A DNA stretch of 64,000 nucleotides from Roseivivax isoporae LMG 25204 (lineage in GTDB: Bacteria; Pseudomonadota; Alphaproteobacteria; Rhodobacterales; Rhodobacteraceae). The stretch covers positions 124,001-188,000 of the forward strand of contig NZ_JAME01000001.1 of assembly GCF_000521865.1 (NCBI RefSeq), written 5' to 3'. The position numbers and the translations under genes were made by a program. Positions 18,181 to 26,398 of this stretch are shown here, one piece after another. The stretch's first letter is position 1; every line of letters begins with the position of its first letter. The notes below the pieces were generated by a model. It was not told the origin of the DNA and did no database searches. It saw nothing but the letters and a program-made list of their open reading frames with translations.

Positions 18181-18912
18181 ATGACACGGGCGGCGCTGCT
18201 GTGGCTCACCTGCTGCGCGGGTCTCGCGGCCGCGCCCGGCGCCGGGGCCGAGGCGCTCGCCTTCTTCGACCGGGGACGCGCCGCCGCGACGCCCCTTGTC
18301 GCGCTCGCGGAACCCGGGCGCCGCGGCGGCGCGGCGGGCAGCCTCTTTTCCGGGCGCACGGATGGCGGGCTCTTCGCGCCCTGGTCCGAACGGGGCGACG
18401 TGGTCGCGGCCGTCGCGCCCTGGACGGGGGGCGGCAGCGACGCGCTGCGCATCCGCGACCTGATTGCGCGGGCCGAGGCGGGGCAGGCCGGCTACGACGC
18501 GGTCCAGCACGGCGCGCGCCTGCGCCCGCCGCGGCCGCCCACGCAGATGCGCGTGCAGGACATCTACGACTGGATCCGCGCGACGCCGGGCCAGCCGCAT
18601 GCCATCGGGCGCTACCAGTTCATTCCCTCGACGCTGCGCCGGCTCATGCGCGACCTGGGCGTCGATCCCGCCGCGCGCTTCTCTCCCGACCTGCAGGACC
18701 GGCTGGCGGACCGGCTCCTTTCGGAGGCCGGGCTGCACGCGGTGCGGGACGGCACGCTCGGGCGCCGCGACTTCATGGTGAACCTCGCCGGCATCTGGGC
18801 GGGCTTTCCGCTGCCGAGCGGGCGATCGCGCTACCACGGCCATGCCGGCAACAGGGCGACCATGAGCTGGCCCGCCTTCGAGGCCGAGATGGTGGCGATC
18901 TTTCCGCGCTGA
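18181..18912 (+). CDS. Secreted lambda-endolysin-like muramidase (GH104-like)
   Basis: A 243-residue secreted protein. I start it at ATG 18181, which gives a signal peptide (MTRAALLWLTCCAGLAAAPG, cut near AGAEA); an earlier ATG at 18139 lacks a ribosome site. After a low-complexity linker, residues about 98-243 line up with phage lambda endolysin R: LIARAEAGQAGYDAV with the candidate catalytic Glu, AIGRYQFIPSTLRRL, FSPDLQDRLADRLL and NLAGIWAGFP. It should cut peptidoglycan glycan strands in the periplasm. There are no phage genes around it. It follows uvrC by 75 bases. Confidence is good for the fold, moderate for activity. Confidence 0.72.
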   Translation: MTRAALLWLTCCAGLAAAPGAGAEALAFFDRGRAAATPLVALAEPGRRGGAAGSLFSGRTDGGLFAPWSERGDVVAAVAPWTGGGSDALRIRDLIARAEAGQAGYDAVQHGARLRPPRPPTQMRVQDIYDWIRATPGQPHAIGRYQFIPSTLRRLMRDLGVDPAARFSPDLQDRLADRLLSEAGLHAVRDGTLGRRDFMVNLAGIWAGFPLPSGRSRYHGHAGNRATMSWPAFEAEMVAIFPR

Positions 18913-18997
18913 TCGGCCCCCCGTGATCACGATCGAGGGAACCCGTGCCCCGCAGTGTCCGTTCTGCCTGCACTCTGTCCGGACAGAAAGGATGACC

Positions 18998-19483
18998 ATG
19001 TCCCGCACCGCTCTTGCCGCCGCCCTGGCCGCGGCCCTCGCGCTTCCCGCCTACGCCCAGACGAGCGGGACCGACACGGACCAGCCGGCCGACCAGGGCG
19101 CTTCGGCGACCCAGGACCAGTCCGGCGATGCCGGGGCGCAGCCCGTCTACATCACCGCCGAGATGATCGAGGAGGCGGACATCGTGTCGCTCGAGGGCGA
19201 CTACGACCCGCAGAGCTGGGACACCGACCAGCCGCTGCAGCCGATCCTCGCCGGCCTCGAGCGCATCGGCGAGGTCGAGGAAATCCTGCTCGACGATTCG
19301 GGCCAGGTGCAGGGCGTGACCACCGACGTGGGCGGTTTCATCGGCATCGGCGAGAAGACGGTGATGATCCCGCTCTCCGACCTGCGGCTCGCGCGGTCGC
19401 CCGAGGACGGCACGATCACCATCGTCACGCGGCTGAACCAGGAACAGCTGGAGCAGGCGCCCGAGTTCCAGCAGGAAGACTGA
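18998..19483 (+). CDS. Secreted PRC-barrel domain protein
   Basis: A 161-residue protein. The start ATG 18998 has AAAGG six bases upstream and yields a signal peptide (MSRTALAAALAAALALPAYA). An acidic, Gln/Asp/Thr-rich linker (about 21-48) leads to a PRC-barrel: RIGEVEEILLDDSGQVQGV and DVGGFIGIGEKTVMIPLSDL are the two strand-turn signatures. Such small periplasmic PRC-barrel proteins are common in Rhodobacterales and rhizobia; their role (envelope or stress binding protein) is not known. It ends tail to tail with the thioesterase, 21 bases apart. Confidence 0.8.
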   Translation: MSRTALAAALAAALALPAYAQTSGTDTDQPADQGASATQDQSGDAGAQPVYITAEMIEEADIVSLEGDYDPQSWDTDQPLQPILAGLERIGEVEEILLDDSGQVQGVTTDVGGFIGIGEKTVMIPLSDLRLARSPEDGTITIVTRLNQEQLEQAPEFQQED

Positions 19484-19504
19484 CCTCCACGCCCCGGGCC
19501 GGTC

Positions 19505-19939
19505 TCAGGACGTGCGCAGCCGGTCCAGCACCGCGCGCAGGCCCTCCGGGATCGGCCGCGGCCGGCCGGTCGCGTCCGTGAGCACGTTATGGAAGAAGCC
19601 GAGGGTCGCGGCCGCGTCCTCGCCCTCGCGGAACAGGGCGACCTCGATCCGGTAGGACGAGGTCCCGATCTGCGTCAGCCTCAGGCCCGCCTCGAGCGCG
19701 TCAGGAAAGCCCACCTCGCGGAAATAGGTGCAGCCGTTCTCGACCACGACGAAGCGGATCGCCCCGGGTCCGCGGATCGTCACCCCCTGCGCCATCTGCC
19801 AGACCGAGATCACGTTGTCGAAGATCGCGTAATAGGTCGCGTTGTTCATGTGGCCGTATTCGTCGTTGTCCGCCCAGCGGGTCTGGACGGGCAGGAAGGC
19901 GGCAAAGTCGGCGCGGCGGGGCGGCGGCGTGCGGGGCAT
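19505..19939 (-). CDS. Acyl-CoA thioesterase (4HBT hotdog fold)
   Basis: A 144-residue single-domain hotdog thioesterase. The start at 19939 gives MPRTPPPRRADFAAFLPVQT. The active-site segment is RWADNDEYGHMNNATYYAIF (21-40), where Asp in the WxDxDxxGHxNN motif is the usual catalytic residue. It hydrolyses an acyl-CoA or 4-hydroxybenzoyl-type thioester; chain preference is not predictable. It lies 5 bases after the TIGR02186 gene on the same strand and may share its transcript. Confidence 0.88.
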   Translation of the reverse strand: MPRTPPPRRADFAAFLPVQTRWADNDEYGHMNNATYYAIFDNVISVWQMAQGVTIRGPGAIRFVVVENGCTYFREVGFPDALEAGLRLTQIGTSSYRIEVALFREGEDAAATLGFFHNVLTDATGRPRPIPEGLRAVLDRLRTS

Positions 19940-19944
19940 CGCGG

Positions 19945-20706
19945 TCAGTTCCGGATCGCGCGGAACGCGGCCGACGCTCCCCAGCCGGCGAAGATGGCGA
20001 GCGACAGCGACAGAAGGCCGTAGAGCAGCGGCTGGTCCTTCGACAGGTTGAAGAGCCAGCGCTCGAGGCCGACCTTGCGCACGTCGATCACCGCCTCGGT
20101 CTGGCCGATCACCGACCCGTCGCGGGTCAGGAAGATGCGGGTGACGTAGGCGCCCTCGATCAGGTTTGCGGGCAGCCGCACGCGGGTGGAAAACAGGGTC
20201 TCCTCGCGGATGTTCACCTCGCCCTGCAGCAGCCGGTAGAGCCCCGAGGTCTCGCGGATGCGGATGACCGCGTCGCTGAAGGTCTGCGCCTCCTCGACCT
20301 GCGCGCCGACGGAGCGGATCGCGCGCGGGATCGACACGGAATGGCGCAGGTCCTCGACATGCGAGATCACGTCCTCCCACGGACCCGAGGTCGCGACGGC
20401 GTAGAACGACGGTGCTGCGTCCACCTCGACCGCGTCGGCGTTCACCCAGATGCCGAGCTTGCGTTCCTTGCGGTAGACCGTCAGCGGCACGAAAGGGCCC
20501 GCGACCGTCACCAGCACCTCGAGCGGCGGGTCGACCGGGATCGGGGTCTCGCGCTTGACCGCGCCGTAGACGAGGATCTCGGAGCCGTCGAAATCGGCCG
20601 AGATCGACACCTCGTCCTGGCTGAGGCCCAGCACCACCTCCTCGCGCGCCGAAGCGGGCAGGGCGAGCGCCATCCCGAGCGCGAATGTCACGAGCGTCCG
20701 GATCAC
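19945..20706 (-). CDS. TIGR02186 family membrane-anchored periplasmic protein
   Basis: A 253-residue protein of the alphaproteobacterial TIGR02186 family. It has an N-terminal signal peptide (TLVTFALGMALALPASA), a beta-rich periplasmic body with GSEILVYGAVKRETPIP and RLPANLIEGAYVTRIFL, and one C-terminal transmembrane helix (LLYGLLSLSLAIFAGWG). The GTG start at 20706 overlaps the stop of the TauE-like exporter (GTGA), so the two are translationally coupled. No function is established; the constant pairing with a TSUP exporter implies a periplasmic partner for sulfur-anion transport. That is inference. Confidence 0.85.
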   Translation of the reverse strand: MIRTLVTFALGMALALPASAREEVVLGLSQDEVSISADFDGSEILVYGAVKRETPIPVDPPLEVLVTVAGPFVPLTVYRKERKLGIWVNADAVEVDAAPSFYAVATSGPWEDVISHVEDLRHSVSIPRAIRSVGAQVEEAQTFSDAVIRIRETSGLYRLLQGEVNIREETLFSTRVRLPANLIEGAYVTRIFLTRDGSVIGQTEAVIDVRKVGLERWLFNLSKDQPLLYGLLSLSLAIFAGWGASAAFRAIRN

Positions 20707-21620
20707 GTGGGCGCCCCCTCGAACGAGATGACGTAAAGTTCCTCGGGCGTCAGCACGAGTTCCAGCGCGAGCTTGATGCAGACGCCCACGACGAGGAGCG
20801 CGAGCAGGATGCGCAGCTGTTCCGCCCTGAGCCGCGCGCCGAGGATCGCGCCCAGCTGCGCGCCGACCACGCCCCCCATGATGAGCGCGAGCGCGAGGAA
20901 GATGTCGACCGTCTGCGTGGTCACCGCGTGCAGGAGGGTCGTGAACGCCGTGACGAAGATGATCTGGAACAGCGACGTGCCCACGACGACCTTGGTCGGC
21001 ATGCCGAGGAGGTAGATCATCGCGGGCACCATGATGAAACCGCCGCCCACCCCCATGATCGCCGCCAGCACCCCGACCGCGGCGCCGACCAGGAGCGGCG
21101 GCAGCGCCGAGATGTAGAGCCCCGAGGCACGGAAGCGCATCTTGAAGGGCAGGCCGTGCACCCAGCCGTGGTTGCGCCGCTTGGGCGTGCGGCCCTTGTT
21201 CGCGTTGAGGAGCGCGCGCACGCTCTCGACCAGCATCAGCGCGCCGATCACGCCGAGGAAGACGACGTAGCAGAGCTGCACGAGCAGCTCGACCTGCCCG
21301 AGCGCCTTGAGCCAGTTGAAGAGCCAGACGCCGAGGGCCGAGCCCACGAGACCGCCCGCGAGAAGCACCGTGCCCATGCGGATGTCGACCGTCCGGCGTC
21401 TCAGATGCGCGAGCACGGCCGAGACGGAGCTCGCCACGATCTGGTTGGCGCCGGTCGCCACCGCGACTGCAGGCGGGATGCCCATGAAGAAGAGGAGCGG
21501 CGTGATCAGGAATCCGCCGCCCACGCCGAACATTCCGGACAGGATGCCCACCATGGTTCCCACGCCGAGAAGCAGGATCAGGTTGACCGAAACCTCGGCA
21601 ATGGGAAGGTATAGCTGCAT
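20703..21620 (-). CDS. TauE/SafE (TSUP) family sulfite/sulfonate exporter
   Basis: A 305-residue inner-membrane protein with about eight helices in two repeats, each opening with a glycine-rich motif: GMFGVGGGFLITPLLFFMG (about 29-47) and AIMGVGGGFIMVPAMIYLLG (about 192-211). TSUP carriers move sulfite, sulfoacetate, sulfolactate or related anions. The 4-base overlap with the downstream TIGR02186 gene makes a two-gene unit, with the thioesterase possibly behind it. The substrate cannot be read from the sequence. No sulfonate-degradation gene lies in the window. Confidence 0.9.
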   Translation of the reverse strand: MQLYLPIAEVSVNLILLLGVGTMVGILSGMFGVGGGFLITPLLFFMGIPPAVAVATGANQIVASSVSAVLAHLRRRTVDIRMGTVLLAGGLVGSALGVWLFNWLKALGQVELLVQLCYVVFLGVIGALMLVESVRALLNANKGRTPKRRNHGWVHGLPFKMRFRASGLYISALPPLLVGAAVGVLAAIMGVGGGFIMVPAMIYLLGMPTKVVVGTSLFQIIFVTAFTTLLHAVTTQTVDIFLALALIMGGVVGAQLGAILGARLRAEQLRILLALLVVGVCIKLALELVLTPEELYVISFEGAPT

Positions 21621-21688
21621 GTGCCCAGATTGCGCAGCGGCGTGGTCGTTGGCAACGGGGCGCGATGCAAATCACCGCGCCCCCGATG

Positions 21689-23284
21689 TCAGAAGCCCAC
21701 GGCCTGTCCGTCCTTCCGCGGATCGGAGCCCGCCATGTACCCGCCGCCGGGCAGCCGCTCGATGATCTGCGCGCCGCCGAAGCCGAACGCGCGGTCGGGT
21801 TCCTCCACGTCGATCTCGTGCCCGAGATCCGACAGCGCGGCGCAGGTCGCCCTGGGCAGCGCGGATTCGACCGCGACCTTGCGCCCCGAGACGAAGCGCC
21901 AGCGCGGCGCGTCGACCGCCGTCTGCGGGTCCTGCCCCCAGAGCCGCGTGCGCAACACCATCTGGACGTGGCCCTGCGCCTGCATGGGGCCGCCCATGAC
22001 GCCGAAACTCGTGACCGGCGCGCCCTCGTGCATGAGGAAGCCCGGGATGATGGTGTGGAAGGGGCGCTTGGACGGGCCGACCTCGTTCGGGTGGCCGCGC
22101 TCGAGCGTGAAGCCCGCGCCGCGGTTCTGCAGGCTGATCCCGGTGCCGGGCACCACGGCGCCCGAGCCGAAACCGGCATAGTTCGACTGGATGAAGGACA
22201 CCATCATGCCCGAGGCATCGGCCGCCGTGAGGTAGACGGTGCCGCCGTTCTTCGGGGCGCCGGGGCCGTGGACCTCCGCCCGCGCGGGATCGATCCGCGC
22301 CGCACGTTCCTTGAGGTAGGCACCGTCCAGCAGCGCCTGCACCGTCGGATCGGTCATCTGGCGCCCGTCGGCGACGTAGGCGTGCAGGTCGGCGAAGGCG
22401 AGCTTGATCGCCTCGATCTGCAGGTGCATCGCCGCCGGGTCGTCGGGGCCGAGATCGGCGATCCCGGTATGGTCGAGCATGGCCAGCGCCATGAGCGCGG
22501 CGATGCCTTGGCCGTTCGGCGGGATCTCGTGCAGCCTGTCGCCGCCCGCGGGGCCCGAGATCGTGCCGCACCATTCGGCGCGGTGCGCCGCGAGGTCCTC
22601 GAGCGCCAGCGCGGCGCCGTTCGCCCGGGCCGCCTCGGCGATGCGTTCGGCAAGCGCGCCTTCGTAGAAGGCGCGGCCGCCGCTTTCGGCAATGGCGCGC
22701 AGGCTTTCGGACTGGGCGGGGTTGCGGAACCGCTCGCCCGGGCGCGGGGCACGGCCGCCGGGCATGAACGCCTCGGCAAAGCCCGGCTGGGCGCCAAGTT
22801 CCTCGGCCCCGCGCTGCCAGAGCGTGCCGATCATCGGCGTCACGGTGAATCCCTCGGCGGCGTAGCGCACCGCGGGTTCGAGGAGCGTCTCGAGGTCGAA
22901 GGCGCAGAACCGCTCGGCAAGCTCGGCCCAGGCGCTGACGGCGCCCGGCACGGTCACGCTCTCCCAACCGCGGAACGGCATCGCGTCGCGTCCGGCGAAG
23001 CGCTCGGGCGTCCATGCGGCGGGCGAGGCGCCCGAGGCGTTCAGGCCGTGCAGACGGGCACCGTCCCAGAGGATGCAGAACGCGTCCGACCCGAGCCCGT
23101 TGCCCGTCGGCTCGACCACCGTCAAAACGGCGGCGGCGGCGACCGCGGCGTCCGCGGCGTTCCCGCCCCGCGCCAGCATCGCGAGCCCCGCCTGGGCGGC
23201 CAGCGGGTGGGAGGTGGCCACCGCGTTGTCGGCCAGGACCGGCGAACGGCGCGCGGCGTAGAGCGGATCGGGGCGAAGATACAT
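21689..23284 (-). CDS. Gamma-glutamyltransferase family protein (YwrD-like)
   Basis: A 531-residue Ntn-hydrolase precursor. The N-terminal half has the family mark ATSHPLAAQAGLAMLARGGN and the later ANGQGI-type segment IPPNGQGIAALMALAML. The putative self-cleavage and nucleophile Thr is in NGGTVYLTAADASGMM (about 344-359), the YwrD-type version of the TTH motif. VMGGPMQAQGHVQ is the C-terminal signature. No signal peptide is seen, so it would act in the cytoplasm on an imported gamma-glutamyl compound. Its ATG overlaps the tctA stop (TGATG), which ties it to the Tct transporter. Confidence 0.87.
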   Translation of the reverse strand: MYLRPDPLYAARRSPVLADNAVATSHPLAAQAGLAMLARGGNAADAAVAAAAVLTVVEPTGNGLGSDAFCILWDGARLHGLNASGASPAAWTPERFAGRDAMPFRGWESVTVPGAVSAWAELAERFCAFDLETLLEPAVRYAAEGFTVTPMIGTLWQRGAEELGAQPGFAEAFMPGGRAPRPGERFRNPAQSESLRAIAESGGRAFYEGALAERIAEAARANGAALALEDLAAHRAEWCGTISGPAGGDRLHEIPPNGQGIAALMALAMLDHTGIADLGPDDPAAMHLQIEAIKLAFADLHAYVADGRQMTDPTVQALLDGAYLKERAARIDPARAEVHGPGAPKNGGTVYLTAADASGMMVSFIQSNYAGFGSGAVVPGTGISLQNRGAGFTLERGHPNEVGPSKRPFHTIIPGFLMHEGAPVTSFGVMGGPMQAQGHVQMVLRTRLWGQDPQTAVDAPRWRFVSGRKVAVESALPRATCAALSDLGHEIDVEEPDRAFGFGGAQIIERLPGGGYMAGSDPRKDGQAVGF

Positions 23285-24795
23285 CAGGCGGACTCCTTGG
23301 CGCTGTCGCGCGCCCTTCTTGCGGTGAGGTGCGACCGGACCGCCCACGCGACGGAGGCCGCGGCGGCGAGCAGGAAGACGAGGCTGACCGGCCGGGTCAG
23401 GAACAGCGACCAGTCGCCGTCGGTCATCAGGGCGCGGCGCAGGTTCGTCTCGGCGATGGGGCCGAGGATGACGCCCAGCACGAGCGGCGCGAGCGGGTAG
23501 TCGAGCGCGCGCAGCGCGTAGCCGAAGAGCCCGACGAACCCGAGCAGGTAGAGATCGGTGACCCGGTTGTTGAGAGCGAAGGATCCCACGACGCAGCAGA
23601 CCAGCACCACGGGCACGACGACCCATTTCGGCACCTCCGCCACCCGCAGGAAGCTCTTCATCGACAGGACGCAGACCACGAGCATCATGAGGCTCGCCAC
23701 GGTCATCGCCACGAACATGCCGTAGACGAGATCGGCGTTGTCCATGATGAGCCGCGGCCCGACCGAGATGCCGTGCACCATGAGCGAGGCCATCAGGATC
23801 GCGTCGACCGCCGATCCCGGGATGCCGAGCGCGATGAGCGGGATGAGACCGCCGCCGGCGGTCGCCGAGTTCCCGGCCTCGGACGCCACGACGCCGTCGG
23901 GGGTGCCCTTGCCGAACGCCTCGGGCGTCTTCGAGGCGCGGCGCGCCTGGTCGTAGGCCACGAGGTTGGCGATCGACCCGCCGGCGCCGGGCAGGGCGCC
24001 GATGGCCACACCCACGAGCGAGGACCGCACGAGGTTGACCGGGCGCATCAGCACCTCTCGCATGACCGCCCAGGTGCGGAACGAGATCTCGCCCTGCACC
24101 AGCTTCTCGCCGCGCTTGATGGCATCGGCGTCCTCGACCTCGGAGGCGAGCTGCGAGATGGCGAAGATGCCGATCAGCACCACGAGGAAGGGCAGGCCCG
24201 CCGCCAGCACCTCGAGGCCGAAATCGAAGCGCGGCCTCCCGAGGATCGGGTCGGTGCCGATGGTCGAGATGGCGAGGCCGATCATCGCGGCGATGAGCCC
24301 ACGCTGCAGCGAACTGCCGACGAGGCTCGCCACGATGGTCAGGGCAAAGACGATGAGCGAGAAGTATTCCCACGGGCCGAGCCGCACAGCGAAGATGGCG
24401 AGCGGCGGTGCCGCCACGATCAGCACCGCGGTCGAGATCAGCGTGCCGAAGAAGGACGCCCAGACCCCGATCGACAGCGCGCGCCCCGGCTCGCCGTTCC
24501 GGGCCATGGGAAAGGCGTCGAAGGTCGTGGCGACCGAGGACGGCGTGCCGGGGATGCCGAGCAGCGCCGCCGAGATCAGACCGCCGGTATATCCGCCCAC
24601 GTAGACCGACAGCATCACCGCGATGCCCTGCAGCGGCTCCATGCTGAAGGTCAGCGGCAGCGTCAACACGATCGCCATGGTGACGGTGAAGCCCGGGATG
24701 GCGGCGGCGATGATGCCGGCGATCGAGCCCAGCAGCATGTAGAGGAGCGTCGCCGGCGCCAGGACCTGTGCCGCGCCCGACAGAAAGGCGTCCAT
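23284..24795 (-). CDS. tctA: Tripartite tricarboxylate transporter large permease (TctA family)
   Basis: A 503-residue, about 12-helix membrane protein of the TctA family, the large permease that works with TctB and a Bug-type binding protein. Typical marks are GSIAGIIAAAIPGFTVTMAI (about 22-41), the LLGIPGTPSSVATTFDAFPM stretch (about 78-97) and its second-half counterpart IPLIALGIPGSAVDAILMAS. It sits between tctB (3 bases upstream) and the GGT gene (overlapping start). The substrate is a small carboxylate or amino-acid-like compound that cannot be specified from the permease. Confidence 0.94.
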   Translation of the reverse strand: MDAFLSGAAQVLAPATLLYMLLGSIAGIIAAAIPGFTVTMAIVLTLPLTFSMEPLQGIAVMLSVYVGGYTGGLISAALLGIPGTPSSVATTFDAFPMARNGEPGRALSIGVWASFFGTLISTAVLIVAAPPLAIFAVRLGPWEYFSLIVFALTIVASLVGSSLQRGLIAAMIGLAISTIGTDPILGRPRFDFGLEVLAAGLPFLVVLIGIFAISQLASEVEDADAIKRGEKLVQGEISFRTWAVMREVLMRPVNLVRSSLVGVAIGALPGAGGSIANLVAYDQARRASKTPEAFGKGTPDGVVASEAGNSATAGGGLIPLIALGIPGSAVDAILMASLMVHGISVGPRLIMDNADLVYGMFVAMTVASLMMLVVCVLSMKSFLRVAEVPKWVVVPVVLVCCVVGSFALNNRVTDLYLLGFVGLFGYALRALDYPLAPLVLGVILGPIAETNLRRALMTDGDWSLFLTRPVSLVFLLAAAASVAWAVRSHLTARRARDSAKESA

Positions 24796-24798
24796 CGT

Positions 24799-25320
24799 TC
24801 AGCGTCCTCGCGGCAGGAACACGTTGAAGACCTCGGCGAAAAGCCAGTTGAGGCCGAAGGAGAAGAGGAGCGCCAGCACCAGCGAGATGGCGATGGCGGT
24901 GCGCGTCTTGGGGGCGAGCGTGACCTGCAGCACCGCCAGGAAGGCGAGCGTCGCCAGCGGGTAGCCCACGACCGGCATGGTGGCGAGGTAGAGGGCGAGG
25001 CAGGCGAAGACCACGATCACCAGCCGGCGGGTGCGTACCCAGTGCCCCGCGGCGGCGGCGAAGGCGGTCCAGGCGCCCGCGGGCAGTCGCCGGAGCGACC
25101 CGATCGCCGCGCCGGCCAGGAGAAGCATCAGGACGCCGTGCACGAGCATCGGGAACGCGCCCGCGCCCAGCGTCTCGAACCGCGACACGGGGATCGCCCA
25201 GGCCTCGGCGAAGAGGCCGGCAGACACTGCCAGGAGCGCCACGTAGGAAATGAGCCGGGCGACCTCGCCCGGCGCATCCTGCGGTGCCAGCCGCACGTCC
25301 GTCGCGGCGGGCCCGCTCAC
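24799..25320 (-). CDS. tctB: Tripartite tricarboxylate transporter small permease (TctB family)
   Basis: A 173-residue membrane protein with four predicted helices, for example LISYVALLAVSAGLFAEAWA and LVIVVFACLALYLATMPVVG, the small subunit of the Tct transporter. The first residues overlap the end of tctC by 4 bases and tctA follows 3 bases after the stop, so the three are one translational unit. TctB subunits are poorly conserved, so the call rests on length, topology and position. Confidence 0.88.
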   Translation of the reverse strand: MSGPAATDVRLAPQDAPGEVARLISYVALLAVSAGLFAEAWAIPVSRFETLGAGAFPMLVHGVLMLLLAGAAIGSLRRLPAGAWTAFAAAAGHWVRTRRLVIVVFACLALYLATMPVVGYPLATLAFLAVLQVTLAPKTRTAIAISLVLALLFSFGLNWLFAEVFNVFLPRGR

Positions 25321-26267
25321 GGTGCGAGAACCTCGGCCAGCCGGTTCACGGTGTCGTCGAGCGTCTGCAGGTAGGAGGTGTAGCCGTCCTGCCCGCGGAA
25401 ATCGACCTCGGCGCCGGCATTGTTCACCTGCGTGACGAAGGCCTCGTCCTGCGCCAGCGCCTCGAGCGCGGATTCGAGCGTGGCGCGGGCCTCCTCCGGC
25501 GCGCCCTTTGGCATGACGATGCCGCGCGTCACCGCGAGGTCGAGCTCGGCGCCAAGTTCGGTGAAGGTCGGGACGTCCGGTGTCTGCTCCATCCGTTCGG
25601 CCGAGCCCACGGCGAGGAAGGTCAGGTCGCCGTTCTCGACGAATTGCTGCGCCGAGGAGATGTCGCCGATCGCCACGTCGAGATTGCCGCCCACGAGCGC
25701 GCGGACGCGCTCACCCGTGCCCTCGTAGCCCACGTACTGGAACTGCAGGTCGAACGCTTCCTCGATCATCGCCGCGTGCAGGTGGGGCACGCCGCCGAGC
25801 GTCACGCCGATGATGATCTCGCCCGGGTTCTCCTGCGCGTAGGTCACGAATTCCTCGAAGGTCGCGTAGGGCTGGTCGGCATTGGCCACCAGGTATTGCG
25901 GCGAGGCGGTCATCAGCGCGATCGGCTCGAAATCCTGCCAGGACAGTTCGGTCAGGCCGGTCGCCGTCGCGGTCAGGAGCCCCTCGTGCACCTGGCTGAT
26001 CGTGTAGCCGTCCGCGTCGCGCCGCGAGGCTTCGGTCAGCCCGACGGTGCCGCCGACGCCGGGCATGTTGATGACCGGCATCTCGACGCCGAGGTGCTCG
26101 GGGACGTTGTTGGCGATGATCCGCATCAGCGTGTCGCTGCCGCCCCCGGGCGACCACGGCACGATGAACTCTACCGGTCGTTCGGGATATTCCTGCGCCG
26201 CCGCGGGGGCGGCGAGGGCGGCGGTGGCGAGCGCGAGGCCGGTCGTGGCACGTGCCAGGATGGTCAT
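25317..26267 (-). CDS. tctC: Bug-type periplasmic solute-binding protein (TctC family)
   Basis: A 316-residue binding protein. ATG 26267 has AGGGAGA upstream and gives a signal peptide (MTILARATTGLALATAALAA, cut after AAAQ). The mature start EYPERPVEFIVPWSPGGGSD is the classic Bug N-terminus, with the GGGSD loop that meets the ligand carboxylate. GVGGTVGLTEA and the ITVGVTLGGVPHLHA-like region follow. It delivers its ligand to TctAB. First gene of tctC-tctB-tctA-ggt, and divergent from a LysR gene that probably controls the operon. Confidence 0.93.
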   Translation of the reverse strand: MTILARATTGLALATAALAAPAAAQEYPERPVEFIVPWSPGGGSDTLMRIIANNVPEHLGVEMPVINMPGVGGTVGLTEASRRDADGYTISQVHEGLLTATATGLTELSWQDFEPIALMTASPQYLVANADQPYATFEEFVTYAQENPGEIIIGVTLGGVPHLHAAMIEEAFDLQFQYVGYEGTGERVRALVGGNLDVAIGDISSAQQFVENGDLTFLAVGSAERMEQTPDVPTFTELGAELDLAVTRGIVMPKGAPEEARATLESALEALAQDEAFVTQVNNAGAEVDFRGQDGYTSYLQTLDDTVNRLAEVLAP

Positions 26268-26398
26268 GGTCGTCTCCCTGTCTGGTCGGCCCGTCTTTGC
26301 GGACCCATGCAACATCATGTAACCGGGCTATGACACAAGCCAGCCTTTCGAAAGCGATTTCTCTTTGCCTTTTGCTGCAGCTTTTCTTAACTAAAGCC
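26268..26398. promoter_or_regulatory. Divergent LysR / tct control region
   Basis: This 131-base space carries the promoters for both tctC and the LysR gene. A perfect palindrome CTTTCGAAAG lies at 26345-26354, about 45 bases before the LysR start, and ATGCAACATCATGTAAC (26308-26324) is a weaker dyad. Either could be the regulator's operator. The LysR-side stretch is A/T-rich. Confidence 0.45.
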
